Source of the DNA: Gammaproteobacteria bacterium
GTDB taxonomy: Bacteria; Pseudomonadota; Gammaproteobacteria; Steroidobacterales; GCA-2729495
NCBI GenBank assembly: GCA_024229935.1
Contig: JAAERX010000009.1
Span: 1-46,753 of the forward strand
DNA length: 46,753 nucleotides
Direction of reading: 5' to 3'
Notes under the pieces: model-generated
Seen by the model: the letters and a program-made list of their open reading frames with translations, nothing else
Database searches by the model: none
What the model was told of the DNA's origin: nothing
Shown here: one piece after another, positions 8,394-19,626 of the stretch
Position numbering within the stretch: position 1 is the first letter of the stretch
Layout: the number at the start of each line of letters is the position of its first letter
Position numbers and translations under genes: made by a program

Positions 8394-10541
8394 TCAGCTA
8401 GCGTCAGCAACAGACCTACGATTACGTGCTTTTTGGTCTACCTGCTCAACACGCGGGAAAATAATACGTGTACCGGGTTGCACCTGGCCAAAGTCAAGAT
8501 CAGGATTGTACTGTCTTACCAGCCACACTGGCACGTTGTACTCACGATGAGTCAGCACCCAAACTGATTCACCTCGTTTAAGCTTGTGTTCCGTAGTATC
8601 AACTACCCGGTACTTCATGAAGAAAGCTTCCTGCATATCCCGATGATGGGCAATACGCCTGTAAGAAAATTCTTCTGCACTCACCTTGCTAAAATCAAGT
8701 TTAACACGCCGTCCAACAACCACAGGCTTCTTGAAACTTAGTTCATTAATATCACGGAGTCGCTGAGTTCTTACCCCCAACCAGTCAGCATAGTGCCCCA
8801 GAGTCTCAGCTGCCTGCACCTCAATGGTCTTATCACTGGCAACTGAGTAATCATTCGAGTCTGCCAGTGATGCCTGCACAGGCACAATAGTCTCATCAAG
8901 CTGTGCTGGTTCAGCAACAGGTGGCACAGGCTCTTCTGATAAGGGTTCCTTAGCCGCTTCTATCTGCACCACCTGCACAGGAGCAGGAGCTGGTGGTGAC
9001 ACTACAACCACAGGCTTCCGAGGCACCTGGCGCAGATACAACACCTGACCAGCATAGATTCGATCCTTATTAGACAGGCTATTTAGCTGTATAAGCTGAG
9101 CCTCAGTAAGACTCGAGCGACTCGCAATCTTACTCAGGCTGTCGCCTTTACGAACCGTGTACGTTTCAGCACCTGCCAAAATAGGCATTCCTGCACCCGC
9201 ATAAGGTAAACGCAGCGTCTGGCCAGCACGAATGCGATGCCGACTACGAAGATTATTAATATCCATCAGCCTTGTAACTGACGTGTCGTAGCGTACAGCG
9301 ATTACCGACAGGCTCTCGCCATGACGTACCTTGTGATACATATCCGGCGTCTGACTTGAGAACTGCTCTTGCGCTGGAATTAGCTCAAGAATCTCATCAC
9401 TGTTTAAATCCACAAGAGTTGCGGGTATTCGTAACGAATAGCCACGCGGTACATGCTTGGTACCATCCCAAACCGGTGACAATAATGCCGGGTTGTAGAA
9501 TTTGAGTGTTTTAATGCCTACACCCAACGCTTCTGCCCAGGATTCAGCAGATATATAAGCTGTAGTTTTGATAATAATGTCATCACGCGGCTTATCTCTG
9601 GTTACTGGGCCAAAATACTGCTCAGCATTCTGCTGGACTTCAAGGGCCGCAAGAAAGGCCAGATAAAAGTTTCTTGAGGCAAAACCAAATGTACGGCCAC
9701 TGTATTCACGATTGATAGCTGTAAAATCTTCACCACCAGTTTTACGAACGGCTCGGCGCATACCACCAACGCCATGGTTGTAAGCTGTAATAGCCAATGG
9801 CCATGATTTCAGTATTGAATAGTTGTAAGCCAGCAATTTTGCAGCTGACTCACTTGATCGATATGGGTCACGGCGTTCATCGACAACATGATCAATCTCC
9901 ATAAAGCGCCGGCCGGTAGAACGAGTGAACTGCCACAAACCCGATGCTCCAACATGCGAGTGAGCTTCTGGATTAAAGGATGATTCAACATGAGGTAAAG
10001 CTGCCAACCCCGAGGGGACACCTGCCTCTGCAAGGTGCTCTTTGATGTACGGCTGCCATGCGCCACTGCGCTTCAGACCGGCAAGGTAGCGGTCTGACAA
10101 ACCCTGCTGAAAGCGAATACGTTTTGCGGCAGCACGTAGCTCAGAGTTAGTAACATCAGCAGGCCAAAGCTCAAGCACCCGCTGTTCTTCTGCGCCCAAA
10201 CCAGTTCGCTTACCCTTAGCCAGCTTATTAAGAATTTTGCGATACCGGCCACGAGCACGATCAGCAACCTTGCCGCGTGTACGAGAAGATGCATTGGGTG
10301 GAATACTAACCGTCTCATACACAACACCCAGATGCCGGTTGTCATGCAATAAAGCCTGCTCTGAAGTTACAGAACCAAATATATTTCGCCAGAAGGCAAT
10401 GTCAGCTTCAAGTCCTGCCGGCCGCGGAAATGGGTCAACCTCAGTGGCCAAAGAAGGCGCGGAAGGAAGGGTAACCAGCATTACAGCAAGAGCTGTAACG
10501 GTTAGTAACCAACTTTGTATTATTTTCCAGGCTTTAATCAC
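8394..10541 (-). CDS. mltD: Membrane-bound lytic murein transglycosylase D-like protein with LysM repeats
   Basis: This 715-residue protein cleaves the glycan strand of peptidoglycan to 1,6-anhydromuropeptides. After a signal peptide (residues 1-33) comes an SLT family-1D lysozyme-like domain: the catalytic Glu (about residue 187) is in PHVESSFNPEAHS, followed by GASGLWQFTRSTG and ITAYNHGVGGM. Two clear LysM domains follow (starting KVRHGESLSVIA and TVRKGDSLSKIA), then a Pro-rich linker, a degenerate LysM and a third good LysM at the C-terminus (KLKRGESVWVLTHREY). E. coli MltD is shorter (about 450 residues, two LysM) and lipidated; here there is no lipobox Cys. The GTG start has AAGGA 9 bases upstream. 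Confidence 0.94.
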   Translation of the reverse strand: MIKAWKIIQSWLLTVTALAVMLVTLPSAPSLATEVDPFPRPAGLEADIAFWRNIFGSVTSEQALLHDNRHLGVVYETVSIPPNASSRTRGKVADRARGRYRKILNKLAKGKRTGLGAEEQRVLELWPADVTNSELRAAAKRIRFQQGLSDRYLAGLKRSGAWQPYIKEHLAEAGVPSGLAALPHVESSFNPEAHSHVGASGLWQFTRSTGRRFMEIDHVVDERRDPYRSSESAAKLLAYNYSILKSWPLAITAYNHGVGGMRRAVRKTGGEDFTAINREYSGRTFGFASRNFYLAFLAALEVQQNAEQYFGPVTRDKPRDDIIIKTTAYISAESWAEALGVGIKTLKFYNPALLSPVWDGTKHVPRGYSLRIPATLVDLNSDEILELIPAQEQFSSQTPDMYHKVRHGESLSVIAVRYDTSVTRLMDINNLRSRHRIRAGQTLRLPYAGAGMPILAGAETYTVRKGDSLSKIASRSSLTEAQLIQLNSLSNKDRIYAGQVLYLRQVPRKPVVVVSPPAPAPVQVVQIEAAKEPLSEEPVPPVAEPAQLDETIVPVQASLADSNDYSVASDKTIEVQAAETLGHYADWLGVRTQRLRDINELSFKKPVVVGRRVKLDFSKVSAEEFSYRRIAHHRDMQEAFFMKYRVVDTTEHKLKRGESVWVLTHREYNVPVWLVRQYNPDLDFGQVQPGTRIIFPRVEQVDQKARNRRSVADAS

Positions 10542-10863
10542 GTGTCGAATCCTTTCGGCACCAAAATCCAGTAAAACTACATCACCTCTACAGAATAAAT
10601 GCTCTCTGGTGATGACCAGAATGAACAGCGTCCTATAATTTTACGTCTGTCAGAGCTGAAATTTGATCTAAAAAATAGTATTCCATTTGGCGTAACTTGC
10701 ACAACTAAGGCGGACAAACCGGGCGCTCAATGTCCATTATTTAGCTTCTATCTTCAAGCATGGAGCAGAAACCCCTATTAAAACAATATGTTTTTAGTGA
10801 AAATATATAATTGAACATGCCTGATGATGCGAAACAGCGCTGCTTTCCCTACCATAAGCACCC
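10542..10863. other. Divergent intergenic region mltD / lpxL-type gene
   Basis: This 322-base gap between divergent genes should hold both promoters. I see AT-rich stretches but no convincing consensus promoter, RNA gene, repeat or conserved small reading frame in it. Confidence 0.4.
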
Positions 10864-11790
10864 ATGAGCACTGATTTCATACCTTTGTACCACTTCTGGC
10901 AGCCTCACTATTGGCTCAGCTGGCTGGCACTGGGCATTCTGAGACTAATCGTAATGCTGCCACAACCTGTAAGAATGGCCAGTGGACGCTTTCTGGGGCG
11001 GACAGCACACAAATTTCTAAGCAGCAGACGCCACATAGCCAGACGTAATCTCGAGATCTGTTTCCCTGAGTTTGATACAGCAAAAATCAGTACCCTTACA
11101 CGACAGCATTTTGAATCACTTGGCATGGGTGTAATTGAACTGGGTATGGCCTGGTGGTGCAGTGATCAGGAGCTTGACAAATTAATAACATTAAATGGTC
11201 TTGAGCATATAGATACAGCACTTGAAAAGGGCAAAGGTGTGGTCATGCTCAGCGGTCATTTCGCTACCACAGAGATTTCCGGAAGAGCAATAGCTAAATT
11301 TTTGCCACCAATGGCGGCAATGTACCGACCCAGCGACAACCCGATGAATGATCAGATTATGCGTCGTTGTCGTGAAAGCTCCATCCCCGATCTAATTACC
11401 AAAACCGGCATCCGCAAGTTATTTAAAATTCTCAAAGCCAACCGACCCATATGGTATGCAGCTGACCAGGCTTATAACCGTAAAGGTACCGTGCTGGTAC
11501 CTTTTTTTAATGAACCAGCGACAACCAACACCTCTATCAGTCAGATCAGTAAAGTAAGTGGTGCACCCATAATCCCATCTTATCCAATGCGTGTTGAGAA
11601 TGGGAAACACTATGAATTCACTTATCTTCCTCCCCTTGAGAATTTCCCCAGTGACAATCTTGAAGCTGATGCAATTCGGATCAATAAAATTCTGGAAGAA
11701 CATATACGCAGGGCACCTGAACAGTATTTCTGGGTACACAGGCGTTTTAAGGGGCGCCCGGAAGGATATCCAGATATTTATAAGAAATAA
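10864..11790 (+). CDS. LpxL/LpxM (HtrB/MsbB) family lauroyl/myristoyl acyltransferase
   Basis: This 308-residue inner-membrane enzyme belongs to the late lipid A acyltransferases, which move an acyl chain from acyl-ACP to Kdo2-lipid IVA. An N-terminal hydrophobic segment (LSWLALGILRLIVMLP) anchors it. The catalytic HX4E motif is His132 to Glu137 in SGHFATTE, followed by AMYRPSDNP and a late YFWVHRRFKGRPEG, all characteristic. Whether it is LpxL or LpxM in substrate order cannot be decided here. It is convergent with the Kdo kinase gene, with only 12 bases between the stops, and belongs to a lipopolysaccharide cluster that continues with the GT9 gene. Confidence 0.93.
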   Translation: MSTDFIPLYHFWQPHYWLSWLALGILRLIVMLPQPVRMASGRFLGRTAHKFLSSRRHIARRNLEICFPEFDTAKISTLTRQHFESLGMGVIELGMAWWCSDQELDKLITLNGLEHIDTALEKGKGVVMLSGHFATTEISGRAIAKFLPPMAAMYRPSDNPMNDQIMRRCRESSIPDLITKTGIRKLFKILKANRPIWYAADQAYNRKGTVLVPFFNEPATTNTSISQISKVSGAPIIPSYPMRVENGKHYEFTYLPPLENFPSDNLEADAIRINKILEEHIRRAPEQYFWVHRRFKGRPEGYPDIYKK

Positions 11791-11791
11791 C

Positions 11792-11818
11792 AATACTTCT
11801 TTTTAAAAAGTATTTTTA
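11792..11818 (+). terminator. Possible AT-rich terminator of the lpxL-type gene
   Basis: AATACTT (11792-11798) pairs with AAGTATT (11808-11814), followed by further T residues. It overlaps the last codons of the convergent kdkA gene. The stem is AT-rich, so termination strength is doubtful. Confidence 0.4.
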
Positions 11819-12522
11819 TCCTTATAACCTGCTAATAACGCACCCCAGTCATCTGTCATAAACCCTGCACCAGCATTACGACAAATCTTACGACAGGAAC
11901 GCTGCAAGCGCGCCAGATTCACAGCCTTCCAATTGCCTTGCTGCCGGTGAGCACCCCTATCCCAGTCAAGTATCCAAATCTGATTTAATGCATCAACCTG
12001 AATATTGTGTGCATTCAGATCGGCATGACAAAAGCCTGCCGCATGAAACCGTGCAATACACTTGCCCACAGCCACCCATAATTCGTTATTACCGGCGGCC
12101 TTTTCCAGCCTGCTAGAGAATGGCACTGCACCAGGTATACGCTGGGTAATTAAATCTGCGCGATAATAAAAACCACTACGCATATACCGACCCGCCACGG
12201 GAACCGGCACTGGTAACCCGCTGGCCACCATCTGTTGCAACAAATCCCATTCCCGGAATGAGCGCGTATTATTTTCACCTGTCCAGAAATACTGGTCATT
12301 AAACACTTTGCCTATCAGGCCGCCACGGTAATAGTGACGCACAGCCCAGTCCTGATCACCCCGCTTAACAAAGCAAACAGCACCATGTCTACCAGCCTGG
12401 CCCTGCGCCCGTTCAGCATCAGCCAGGCGATCAACAGAAAAGTCAGCCGGACTTATCTGGCTGAGCTTCCGGTCATCGTATACGATGACGCTATCTCCGG
12501 ATTTATTTACTTGCCTGACCAA
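11803..12522 (-). CDS. kdkA: 3-deoxy-D-manno-octulosonic acid kinase KdkA
   Basis: KdkA phosphorylates the Kdo residue of lipopolysaccharide at position 4 using ATP. The 239-residue protein has a kinase-like fold with the family signatures VRHYYRGGLIGKVFNDQYFW (about residues 60-80), the catalytic segment FCHADLNAHNIQVD near residue 165 and the metal-binding ILDWDRG. Known KdkA proteins (Haemophilus, Shewanella) have the same length. The TTG start has an excellent AAGGGGA site 7 bases upstream. Start codons of this gene and of the divergent GT9 gene are only four bases apart, so each promoter must lie within the other gene. The enzyme implies a phosphorylated inner core in this organism. Confidence 0.93.
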   Translation of the reverse strand: MVRQVNKSGDSVIVYDDRKLSQISPADFSVDRLADAERAQGQAGRHGAVCFVKRGDQDWAVRHYYRGGLIGKVFNDQYFWTGENNTRSFREWDLLQQMVASGLPVPVPVAGRYMRSGFYYRADLITQRIPGAVPFSSRLEKAAGNNELWVAVGKCIARFHAAGFCHADLNAHNIQVDALNQIWILDWDRGAHRQQGNWKAVNLARLQRSCRKICRNAGAGFMTDDWGALLAGYKDKNTF

Positions 12523-12526
12523 AAAA

Positions 12527-13594
12527 ATGTCCCCTTACAACTCTGCGCCTGAATCTATCTGCATTATTCGTCTTTCTGCAATTGGCGACTGCTGTCACGT
12601 ACTACCAATCGTACGTACATTGCAAAATACCTGGCCAGATACGCCCATTACCTGGATCATAGGCAAAACTGAATACAGCCTGCTTACGGGTGCGAATGGC
12701 ATTGAGTTTATCACCTTCGACAAAAACAAAAGCCTTGCTAGCTGGCTTGATATACGCCGTCAACTTAAGGGCAGAAAATTTTCAGTACTTCTGAACATGC
12801 ATGCCTCAATGCGCGCTAACCTGATCAGTACCGCTGTTAATGCAAATCGGCGCATAGGCTTTGATCGGGCCAGAGCACGTGATTACCAGTGGCTGTTTAC
12901 GAATGAGCAAATTCCCGCAGTCAAACACCAGCATGTGATGGATGGTTTATTTGGCTTTGCTGAATACCTGAGTATTAACAACCGTAATGAAAGCTGGAAT
13001 ATTCCTGTCGATGAAGCCGAGCATGAATATACAAAGGCATTGCGCAATAGTAACCAGCCTTTATGCATCATTAGCCCCTGCTCAAGCCAGCGAGCCAATA
13101 ATTTCCGCAACTGGAGTATTGACAACTATATAAAGCTAATCAAATACATGCAGGATAAATACAATGCACAAATAGTACTTACAGGCGCAGCAACAAAAAT
13201 TGAACAAGAGTATGCACATGGCATACTCGCTGGTACACAACAGGTTACCAACCTCATAGGGCAAACTGGCCTGAAACGTCTGCTGGCATTAATAGACTGT
13301 GCTGATCTACTAATCTGCCCAGACTCAGGCCCAGCTCACATGGCTACGGCAGTTAACACGCCTGTCATAGGTCTCTACGCCACCTCCAATCCAGAGCGCA
13401 CCGGGCCCTATAAAAGCAAACACCTCACGGTCAACCAATACCCGCAAGCAATTGCCAAAGAATTTGGCAAAGCAATTCAGGAGTTACGCTGGGGGCAGCG
13501 TGTACGAGACCCGGAAGCTATGGGGATTATTAGCGTTCAGGATGTTATTGAAAAAGTAGATTGCGTACTGGCAAAACCATCAGTTGTTAATTAA
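12527..13594 (+). CDS. Glycosyltransferase family 9 (ADP-heptose:LPS heptosyltransferase-like)
   Basis: This protein of about 355 residues belongs to GT9, which adds heptose to the lipopolysaccharide inner core at the inner membrane. It shows the N-terminal acceptor motif CIIRLSAIGDCCHVLP (residues 11-26) and the donor-binding CPDSGPAHMATAV near residue 264, then GLYATSNPERTGPY. It may be heptosyltransferase I, II or a further core enzyme; position next to kdkA fits a Kdo-near role. I chose the ATG at 12527; an ATG at 12485 would overlap kdkA. Neither has a ribosome binding site, so the mRNA could be leaderless. Confidence 0.9.
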   Translation: MSPYNSAPESICIIRLSAIGDCCHVLPIVRTLQNTWPDTPITWIIGKTEYSLLTGANGIEFITFDKNKSLASWLDIRRQLKGRKFSVLLNMHASMRANLISTAVNANRRIGFDRARARDYQWLFTNEQIPAVKHQHVMDGLFGFAEYLSINNRNESWNIPVDEAEHEYTKALRNSNQPLCIISPCSSQRANNFRNWSIDNYIKLIKYMQDKYNAQIVLTGAATKIEQEYAHGILAGTQQVTNLIGQTGLKRLLALIDCADLLICPDSGPAHMATAVNTPVIGLYATSNPERTGPYKSKHLTVNQYPQAIAKEFGKAIQELRWGQRVRDPEAMGIISVQDVIEKVDCVLAKPSVVN

Positions 13595-13794
13595 CACTGG
13601 GTTAGCGTAAACCCTGCACTACAGTAAGGGCACATTCCCTTACCTGTCTCTTCAATCGCGATATACACTTTAGGATGTGAATTCCACTGTGACATACCTG
13701 GCATAGGGCATGAAACCGGTAGGTCAGCCGATGTCACGTCATAATGATTTTCTGCATTAGGCTGAATAAGTTTTTTTTCGTTTAAAGCTGTCAT
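13591..13794 (-). CDS. Zinc-finger zf-CHCC domain protein
   Basis: This 67-residue protein matches the zf-CHCC (NDUFS6-like) family. The ligand set is Cys29, His40, Cys55 and Cys58, in SCPMPGMSQWNSHPKVYI and GKGMCPYCSAGF. The bacterial proteins have no settled function; the mitochondrial counterpart is an accessory subunit of complex I. In other gammaproteobacteria a gene of this family commonly lies near glnE, ilvE and the waa heptosyltransferase genes, as here (ilvE is not present in this copy). Its last bases overlap the end of the convergent GT9 gene. Confidence 0.88.
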   Translation of the reverse strand: MTALNEKKLIQPNAENHYDVTSADLPVSCPMPGMSQWNSHPKVYIAIEETGKGMCPYCSAGFTLTQC

Positions 13795-13882
13795 GGTATT
13801 TATAAACTATGTTGTTGCAGACATATTTTGGCGCGCATTATATAGCCTATCTTTGACAAATGGGGCAAGCATGACAAAAACA

Positions 13883-16756
13883 CTATGGAGCCTGCATTAA
13901 ATGTGCCTGCCAGAGCGTTTTCACCATTAATCGCTCAGCCTCAAACTCTTCGATGGGTACCAGCCCTGACTCTCCAGCCAGTGACAGCAAGTGCATGCGC
14001 ACCCGATAAGCACGATAAGTATCCGCCAATACCTCAGAGTCATTAGCATTCAAGATATCAGCATCACGTAAGGCCTCCAGCTGACGAATATTATCCGGGT
14101 ATTGCAATAAACCCTCATGCGTGGGGGCATACAATAACACCAGGTACTGCACTAAAAATTCAATATCAATTACACCACCATCACCCTGCTTGATATCAAA
14201 TTCTTCAGCATTGCTCTTATTAAGCTCCGCACGCATACGTGAACGCATCTTTATCACTTCATCCTGCAATGTTTCTCGCTTTACGTATTCAAGCAATACA
14301 CGAATACGTAAAGTTTCAAAAGCTTCACGTACAATTTTGCTACCTGTTACCGCACGAGCACGTAGTAACGCCTGATGCTCCCATGTCCATGCTTCATTCT
14401 TTTGATAAGCATTCAGTGCAACCAGACTGGTTACAAGTAACCCTGACTTCCCACTTGGTCGTAGTCGGGTATCAACCTCATACAAACTGCCGGTTGGGGT
14501 AGGCATGGTTAGAACATGCGTTATGCGCCGCGCAAGACGGCCAAAAAACACAGCATTATCAAGTGCATTTTCACCCTCAGTTTCCTGTGACTCACCCTCA
14601 GAATCATGCATGAAAACAATATCCAGATCAGACCCATAGCCCAATTCAAGTCCACCCAGCTTGCCATAACCCACAATTGCAAACCCAGCCTCACGGTTCT
14701 TACCGTCAACAATACACATAGGCTTGCCGTAACGCCCTACAAGCTCTTGCAGACTCATTGTTAATGCTTCAGCCAACACAAGTTCAGCAATTTCTGTCAG
14801 CCTGTCACTAACTTTCATCAGCGGCAAGGTACCGCTTAAATCTGCTACGGCAACACGGAAGACAGCTGCCTGCTGAAAATTACGCAATGCCTCAAAATGC
14901 TGTTCACTGTCTTCCGGATTAACGCCCTCCAGACGATGTTGCAGATCCTCCACAAGATCATCACGTGTTGGCGCTTCCTGAAAAATTCGCTGATCGAGCA
15001 ACTCATCAAGGAGCAAAGGATGAGCTGCTACCTGACGTGCAAGAAAATCACTACTGCCACATAAACGCACCAAACGTTCAAGTGCGGCAGTATTTTCATT
15101 AAGCAAGGCCATGTAAGCAGAACGACGGCCAATTGATTCAACCACACGCAAGGTCCTATCCAGCGCAAGTAATGGGTTGCCTGCATGCACACAGGCCAGC
15201 AATAGGGATGGTAATAACCTATCTAGCCGCTGCCGTCCCAGTTCATCCATACGCTGATACTGTTGCCCGCTGCGCATGGAATTCAAACGTTGCAACATCT
15301 CTGAAGGATTCTCAAAGCTCGCCTCTGCTAATTGTTCAAGGCTTACAAGATCAGCCGGAAGCTCATCCACAGTACCCTCAGCATTGCTCTCAGCTGTGCC
15401 TCTCTCATGCCGCAGAATCTCATCAAAATCAGCCTGTACAATCTTCCGCTGCTTATTGAGTGCAGCATACAATTCATCCCAGCTACCAAACCCATTCGCT
15501 AAAACCAGACGGGCACGATTTTCGGCTCCGGTTGGTAATTCATGCGTTTGCCTATCAGCAATCATCTGTAACCTATTCTCAAGATCACGCAGAAATTTGT
15601 ACGCCCCAGTTAATTCCTTAACAGTGACTACCGGCATAAGTTGCTCATGGCCCAATTGCTCAAGTGCCCGCATAAGACTGCGTTGCCGAAGTGGGCGATC
15701 CATACCACCACGAACAAGCTGCAGCGTCTGAGCAATAAATTCAATTTCACGTATACCACCCGGCCCCAGCTTTATATTTTCCCGGTTAGCAGCTGCCCTG
15801 CCCTCCTGCTCAATCATGGATTTCATTTCACGCAAAGAACTAAATACACCAAAATCCAAATAGCGCCGGTAAACAAATGGCCGCAGGGTATTAGAGTAAA
15901 AATTCTGTGTACCTGCCCAAATATTAACAACCCGGGCCTTAAGCCAGGCATAACGCTCCCAGTCACGCCCATGCTGCTGCAGATAATCTTCAAACGCTGA
16001 CACGCTACAAGCCAAAGGACCACTGTCACCAAAGGGCCTGAGGCGAGCATCAACCCTGTATACAAAGCCATCAGAAGTTTTATCACCAAGCATTTTTATA
16101 AAATGTTGTGCAAGACGACGAAAGTACTCTTCATTTGATTGACTACGGCCACCATCAGTCTCACCTGGTTCTGAATACAGAAAAACCACATCAATATCAG
16201 AAGAAAAATTGAGTTCTCCGCCGCCAAGCTTACCCATCGCAACAATAATAAAGTTTGATTCCTGCCCTTCTGCATCACGCGGCACACCATAGCGGCGTTG
16301 CATTTCAAGACTTGAGCGCAAGAAACCTGCGCGTATACAAGCATCAGCTACAGCAGATAACTCCCGCAAGGTTTCAGCACAGTCTGACCAACCGGCAAGA
16401 TCACGCCAGATAATGCGCACAAGTTCGCGGTGTCGGAATAACCGAATCCTGCGCATAAACTGTGCCTCAGTTTCATTATCTGGCGTATCCTTAAGAAATA
16501 GTGGATCCAATGCCCCTGACGCAAGCGGACGATGCATGCGCCCACTCACAATTAACTCTTCAAGTGCTTTGGGGTAACGAACCAGAATATCTGCAACATA
16601 CTCACTGCATGCGAGTACTTTATTGAGTGTTGCTGCCAAGGCCTTATCACGACCTATAATCTCAGACCAAGCCTCAGTAGACTCAAGGCGCTCAACTGCC
16701 TTCTCAAGAGCAGGAACAAGTACTCTGGGCACTTCTAGTTTATTTGCCTGAACCAT
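13883..16756 (-). CDS. glnE: Bifunctional glutamine synthetase adenylyltransferase/deadenylase GlnE
   Basis: GlnE adjusts nitrogen assimilation by adding AMP to, or removing it from, glutamine synthetase under control of PII protein. The 957-residue length equals that of the family. It contains two nucleotidyltransferase domains with the GG...SD.D motif: the deadenylase half with GGGELNFSSDIDVVFLY (about residues 177-193) and the adenylylation half with GGLELGYGSDLDIVFMHD (about 700-717), each followed by a PII-uridylyl-like helical region. Both catalytic Asp pairs are intact. Start is ATG. It lies 35 bases downstream of the carbonic anhydrase gene and so may share its promoter. Confidence 0.98.
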   Translation of the reverse strand: MVQANKLEVPRVLVPALEKAVERLESTEAWSEIIGRDKALAATLNKVLACSEYVADILVRYPKALEELIVSGRMHRPLASGALDPLFLKDTPDNETEAQFMRRIRLFRHRELVRIIWRDLAGWSDCAETLRELSAVADACIRAGFLRSSLEMQRRYGVPRDAEGQESNFIIVAMGKLGGGELNFSSDIDVVFLYSEPGETDGGRSQSNEEYFRRLAQHFIKMLGDKTSDGFVYRVDARLRPFGDSGPLACSVSAFEDYLQQHGRDWERYAWLKARVVNIWAGTQNFYSNTLRPFVYRRYLDFGVFSSLREMKSMIEQEGRAAANRENIKLGPGGIREIEFIAQTLQLVRGGMDRPLRQRSLMRALEQLGHEQLMPVVTVKELTGAYKFLRDLENRLQMIADRQTHELPTGAENRARLVLANGFGSWDELYAALNKQRKIVQADFDEILRHERGTAESNAEGTVDELPADLVSLEQLAEASFENPSEMLQRLNSMRSGQQYQRMDELGRQRLDRLLPSLLLACVHAGNPLLALDRTLRVVESIGRRSAYMALLNENTAALERLVRLCGSSDFLARQVAAHPLLLDELLDQRIFQEAPTRDDLVEDLQHRLEGVNPEDSEQHFEALRNFQQAAVFRVAVADLSGTLPLMKVSDRLTEIAELVLAEALTMSLQELVGRYGKPMCIVDGKNREAGFAIVGYGKLGGLELGYGSDLDIVFMHDSEGESQETEGENALDNAVFFGRLARRITHVLTMPTPTGSLYEVDTRLRPSGKSGLLVTSLVALNAYQKNEAWTWEHQALLRARAVTGSKIVREAFETLRIRVLLEYVKRETLQDEVIKMRSRMRAELNKSNAEEFDIKQGDGGVIDIEFLVQYLVLLYAPTHEGLLQYPDNIRQLEALRDADILNANDSEVLADTYRAYRVRMHLLSLAGESGLVPIEEFEAERLMVKTLWQAHLMQAP

Positions 16757-16791
16757 GAACCTTTGCTTATAAAGATAACATTATGCAAATA

Positions 16792-17427
16792 TCAGATGTC
16801 TTCAGGCAGGCCTTCAAAGAAATCAACAACGCCCGTATCAAGTGAGTATTTAGCACCCACTATATATAGCTTATCCTGAGAAATTAACTTCTCCAGAATC
16901 CCTGAGTCATGTTGTAACTGTTGCACAGATGAACTGACATTTGCTTCTACAGCCTTCCTGGCAAGTTCTTTTCTGTTCTCTAAAGACTGACTAGATATCA
17001 AATGTTCTACTGAGGGACGCACCTGGTTAACAATAAAATCAAGGTTACGAGAATAGTTGTGATCCTTGTCATTTATTGCATCAATTGTTGCCTCAATAGC
17101 ACCGCAATTTGAATGCCCAAGCACCACTACAAGCTGAACACCAAATTCAGCAACAGCATATTCAATACTACCGATTTGTGAGGGTGCAACGATATTTCCG
17201 GCCACACGAATTACAAACAGGTCACCAAGGCCCTGATCAAATACGAGCTCAACTGGAGCACGCGAATCTGAACAACCCAGGATAATGGCAAAGGGATTCT
17301 GCCCGTCTACAAGCTCATTACGACGGGCAGGATTGGCAAGGTCGCCATGGCTTAACTCATCCAAGTAGAAGCGTTTATTGCCGTCACGCAACCGCTGTAA
17401 AGCTTCCCCTGCTGGAATAGATGGCAT
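16792..17427 (-). CDS. Beta-class carbonic anhydrase
   Basis: This 211-residue enzyme interconverts CO2 and bicarbonate. The zinc ligands Cys52, His105 and Cys108 are in GCSDSR and LGHSNCGA, and the Asp54/Arg56 catalytic dyad is present. The VIRVAGNIV segment (residues 72-80) is also typical. No signal peptide is seen, so it is cytosolic. Bicarbonate made here could feed biotin carboxylase, encoded later in the window, but no direct link is visible. It lies downstream of the groEL terminator, in front of glnE. Confidence 0.95.
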   Translation of the reverse strand: MPSIPAGEALQRLRDGNKRFYLDELSHGDLANPARRNELVDGQNPFAIILGCSDSRAPVELVFDQGLGDLFVIRVAGNIVAPSQIGSIEYAVAEFGVQLVVVLGHSNCGAIEATIDAINDKDHNYSRNLDFIVNQVRPSVEHLISSQSLENRKELARKAVEANVSSSVQQLQHDSGILEKLISQDKLYIVGAKYSLDTGVVDFFEGLPEDI

Positions 17428-17551
17428 TTGAGATTATTAACCTGTTTAGCTACTTCGGCAGTAAGCTTTATACCAAGAGCGAGTACACAACAACAGATGT
17501 TTATACACCTGTTTCATATACATAGTTCATGGACCCGGTTTACCTGCCCAC

Positions 17552-17582
17552 AAAAAACCCCGCACCGGTTGCCCGGGCAGGG
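17552..17582 (-). terminator. groEL terminator
   Basis: On the minus strand a GC-rich six-pair stem (arms 17577-17582 and 17558-17563, with one G-U pair) is followed directly by six U residues. A further palindrome (TGCCCGGGCA) lies inside the loop region. It is about 40 bases after the groEL stop. Confidence 0.75.
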
Positions 17583-17624
17583 TCTCGTCCTCTTCACGAG
17601 GAAACCTTCAGATGAAGGAACGGC

Positions 17625-19286
<1,662 letters not shown>

Positions 19287-19311
19287 CTAGTGTTGAGTAT
19301 TAACTGGTTCA

Positions 19312-19325
19312 GCCGGATATCCGGC
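19312..19325. repeat. 14-bp perfect palindrome between groES and groEL
   Basis: GCCGGATATCCGGC is a perfect palindrome in the 70-base spacer. As RNA it could form a 5-bp stem with a 4-base loop between the two cistrons, where a processing or stability hairpin would be plausible. No U-tract follows, so it is not a terminator. Confidence 0.4.
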
Positions 19326-19335
19326 CAATGGTTAC

Positions 19336-19626
19336 TTAGCCTTCAATCACGGCCATAACGTCGTCTTCTTTCATTACAAGAAGCTCGTCGCCATCAACCT
19401 TGACTTCTGTGCCGCTGTACTTGCCGAACAGAATCTGGTCACCTTTCTTAACATCCAGAGAGCGGATGTCACCGTTCTCAAGGTGCTTGCCGTTACCTAC
19501 AGCAACCACTTCACCCTTAATGGGCTTCTCGGTAGCTGAATCGGGGATCACAATCCCACCGGCCGACATACGCTCTTCTTCCATGCGCTTGACGATAATG
19601 CGGTCATGAAGCGGACGAATATTCAT
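19336..19626 (-). CDS. groS: 10 kDa co-chaperonin GroES
   Basis: GroES is the heptameric lid of the GroEL chamber. The 96-residue protein shows the N-terminal [17 protein letters not shown], the mobile loop region [18 protein letters not shown] that contacts GroEL, and the C-terminal [21 protein letters not shown] lies 9 bases before the ATG. It is the first gene of the groES-groEL operon, with the heat-shock promoter and CIRCE operator about 75-130 bases upstream. Confidence 0.99.
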   Translation of the reverse strand: MNIRPLHDRIIVKRMEEERMSAGGIVIPDSATEKPIKGEVVAVGNGKHLENGDIRSLDVKKGDQILFGKYSGTEVKVDGDELLVMKEDDVMAVIEG

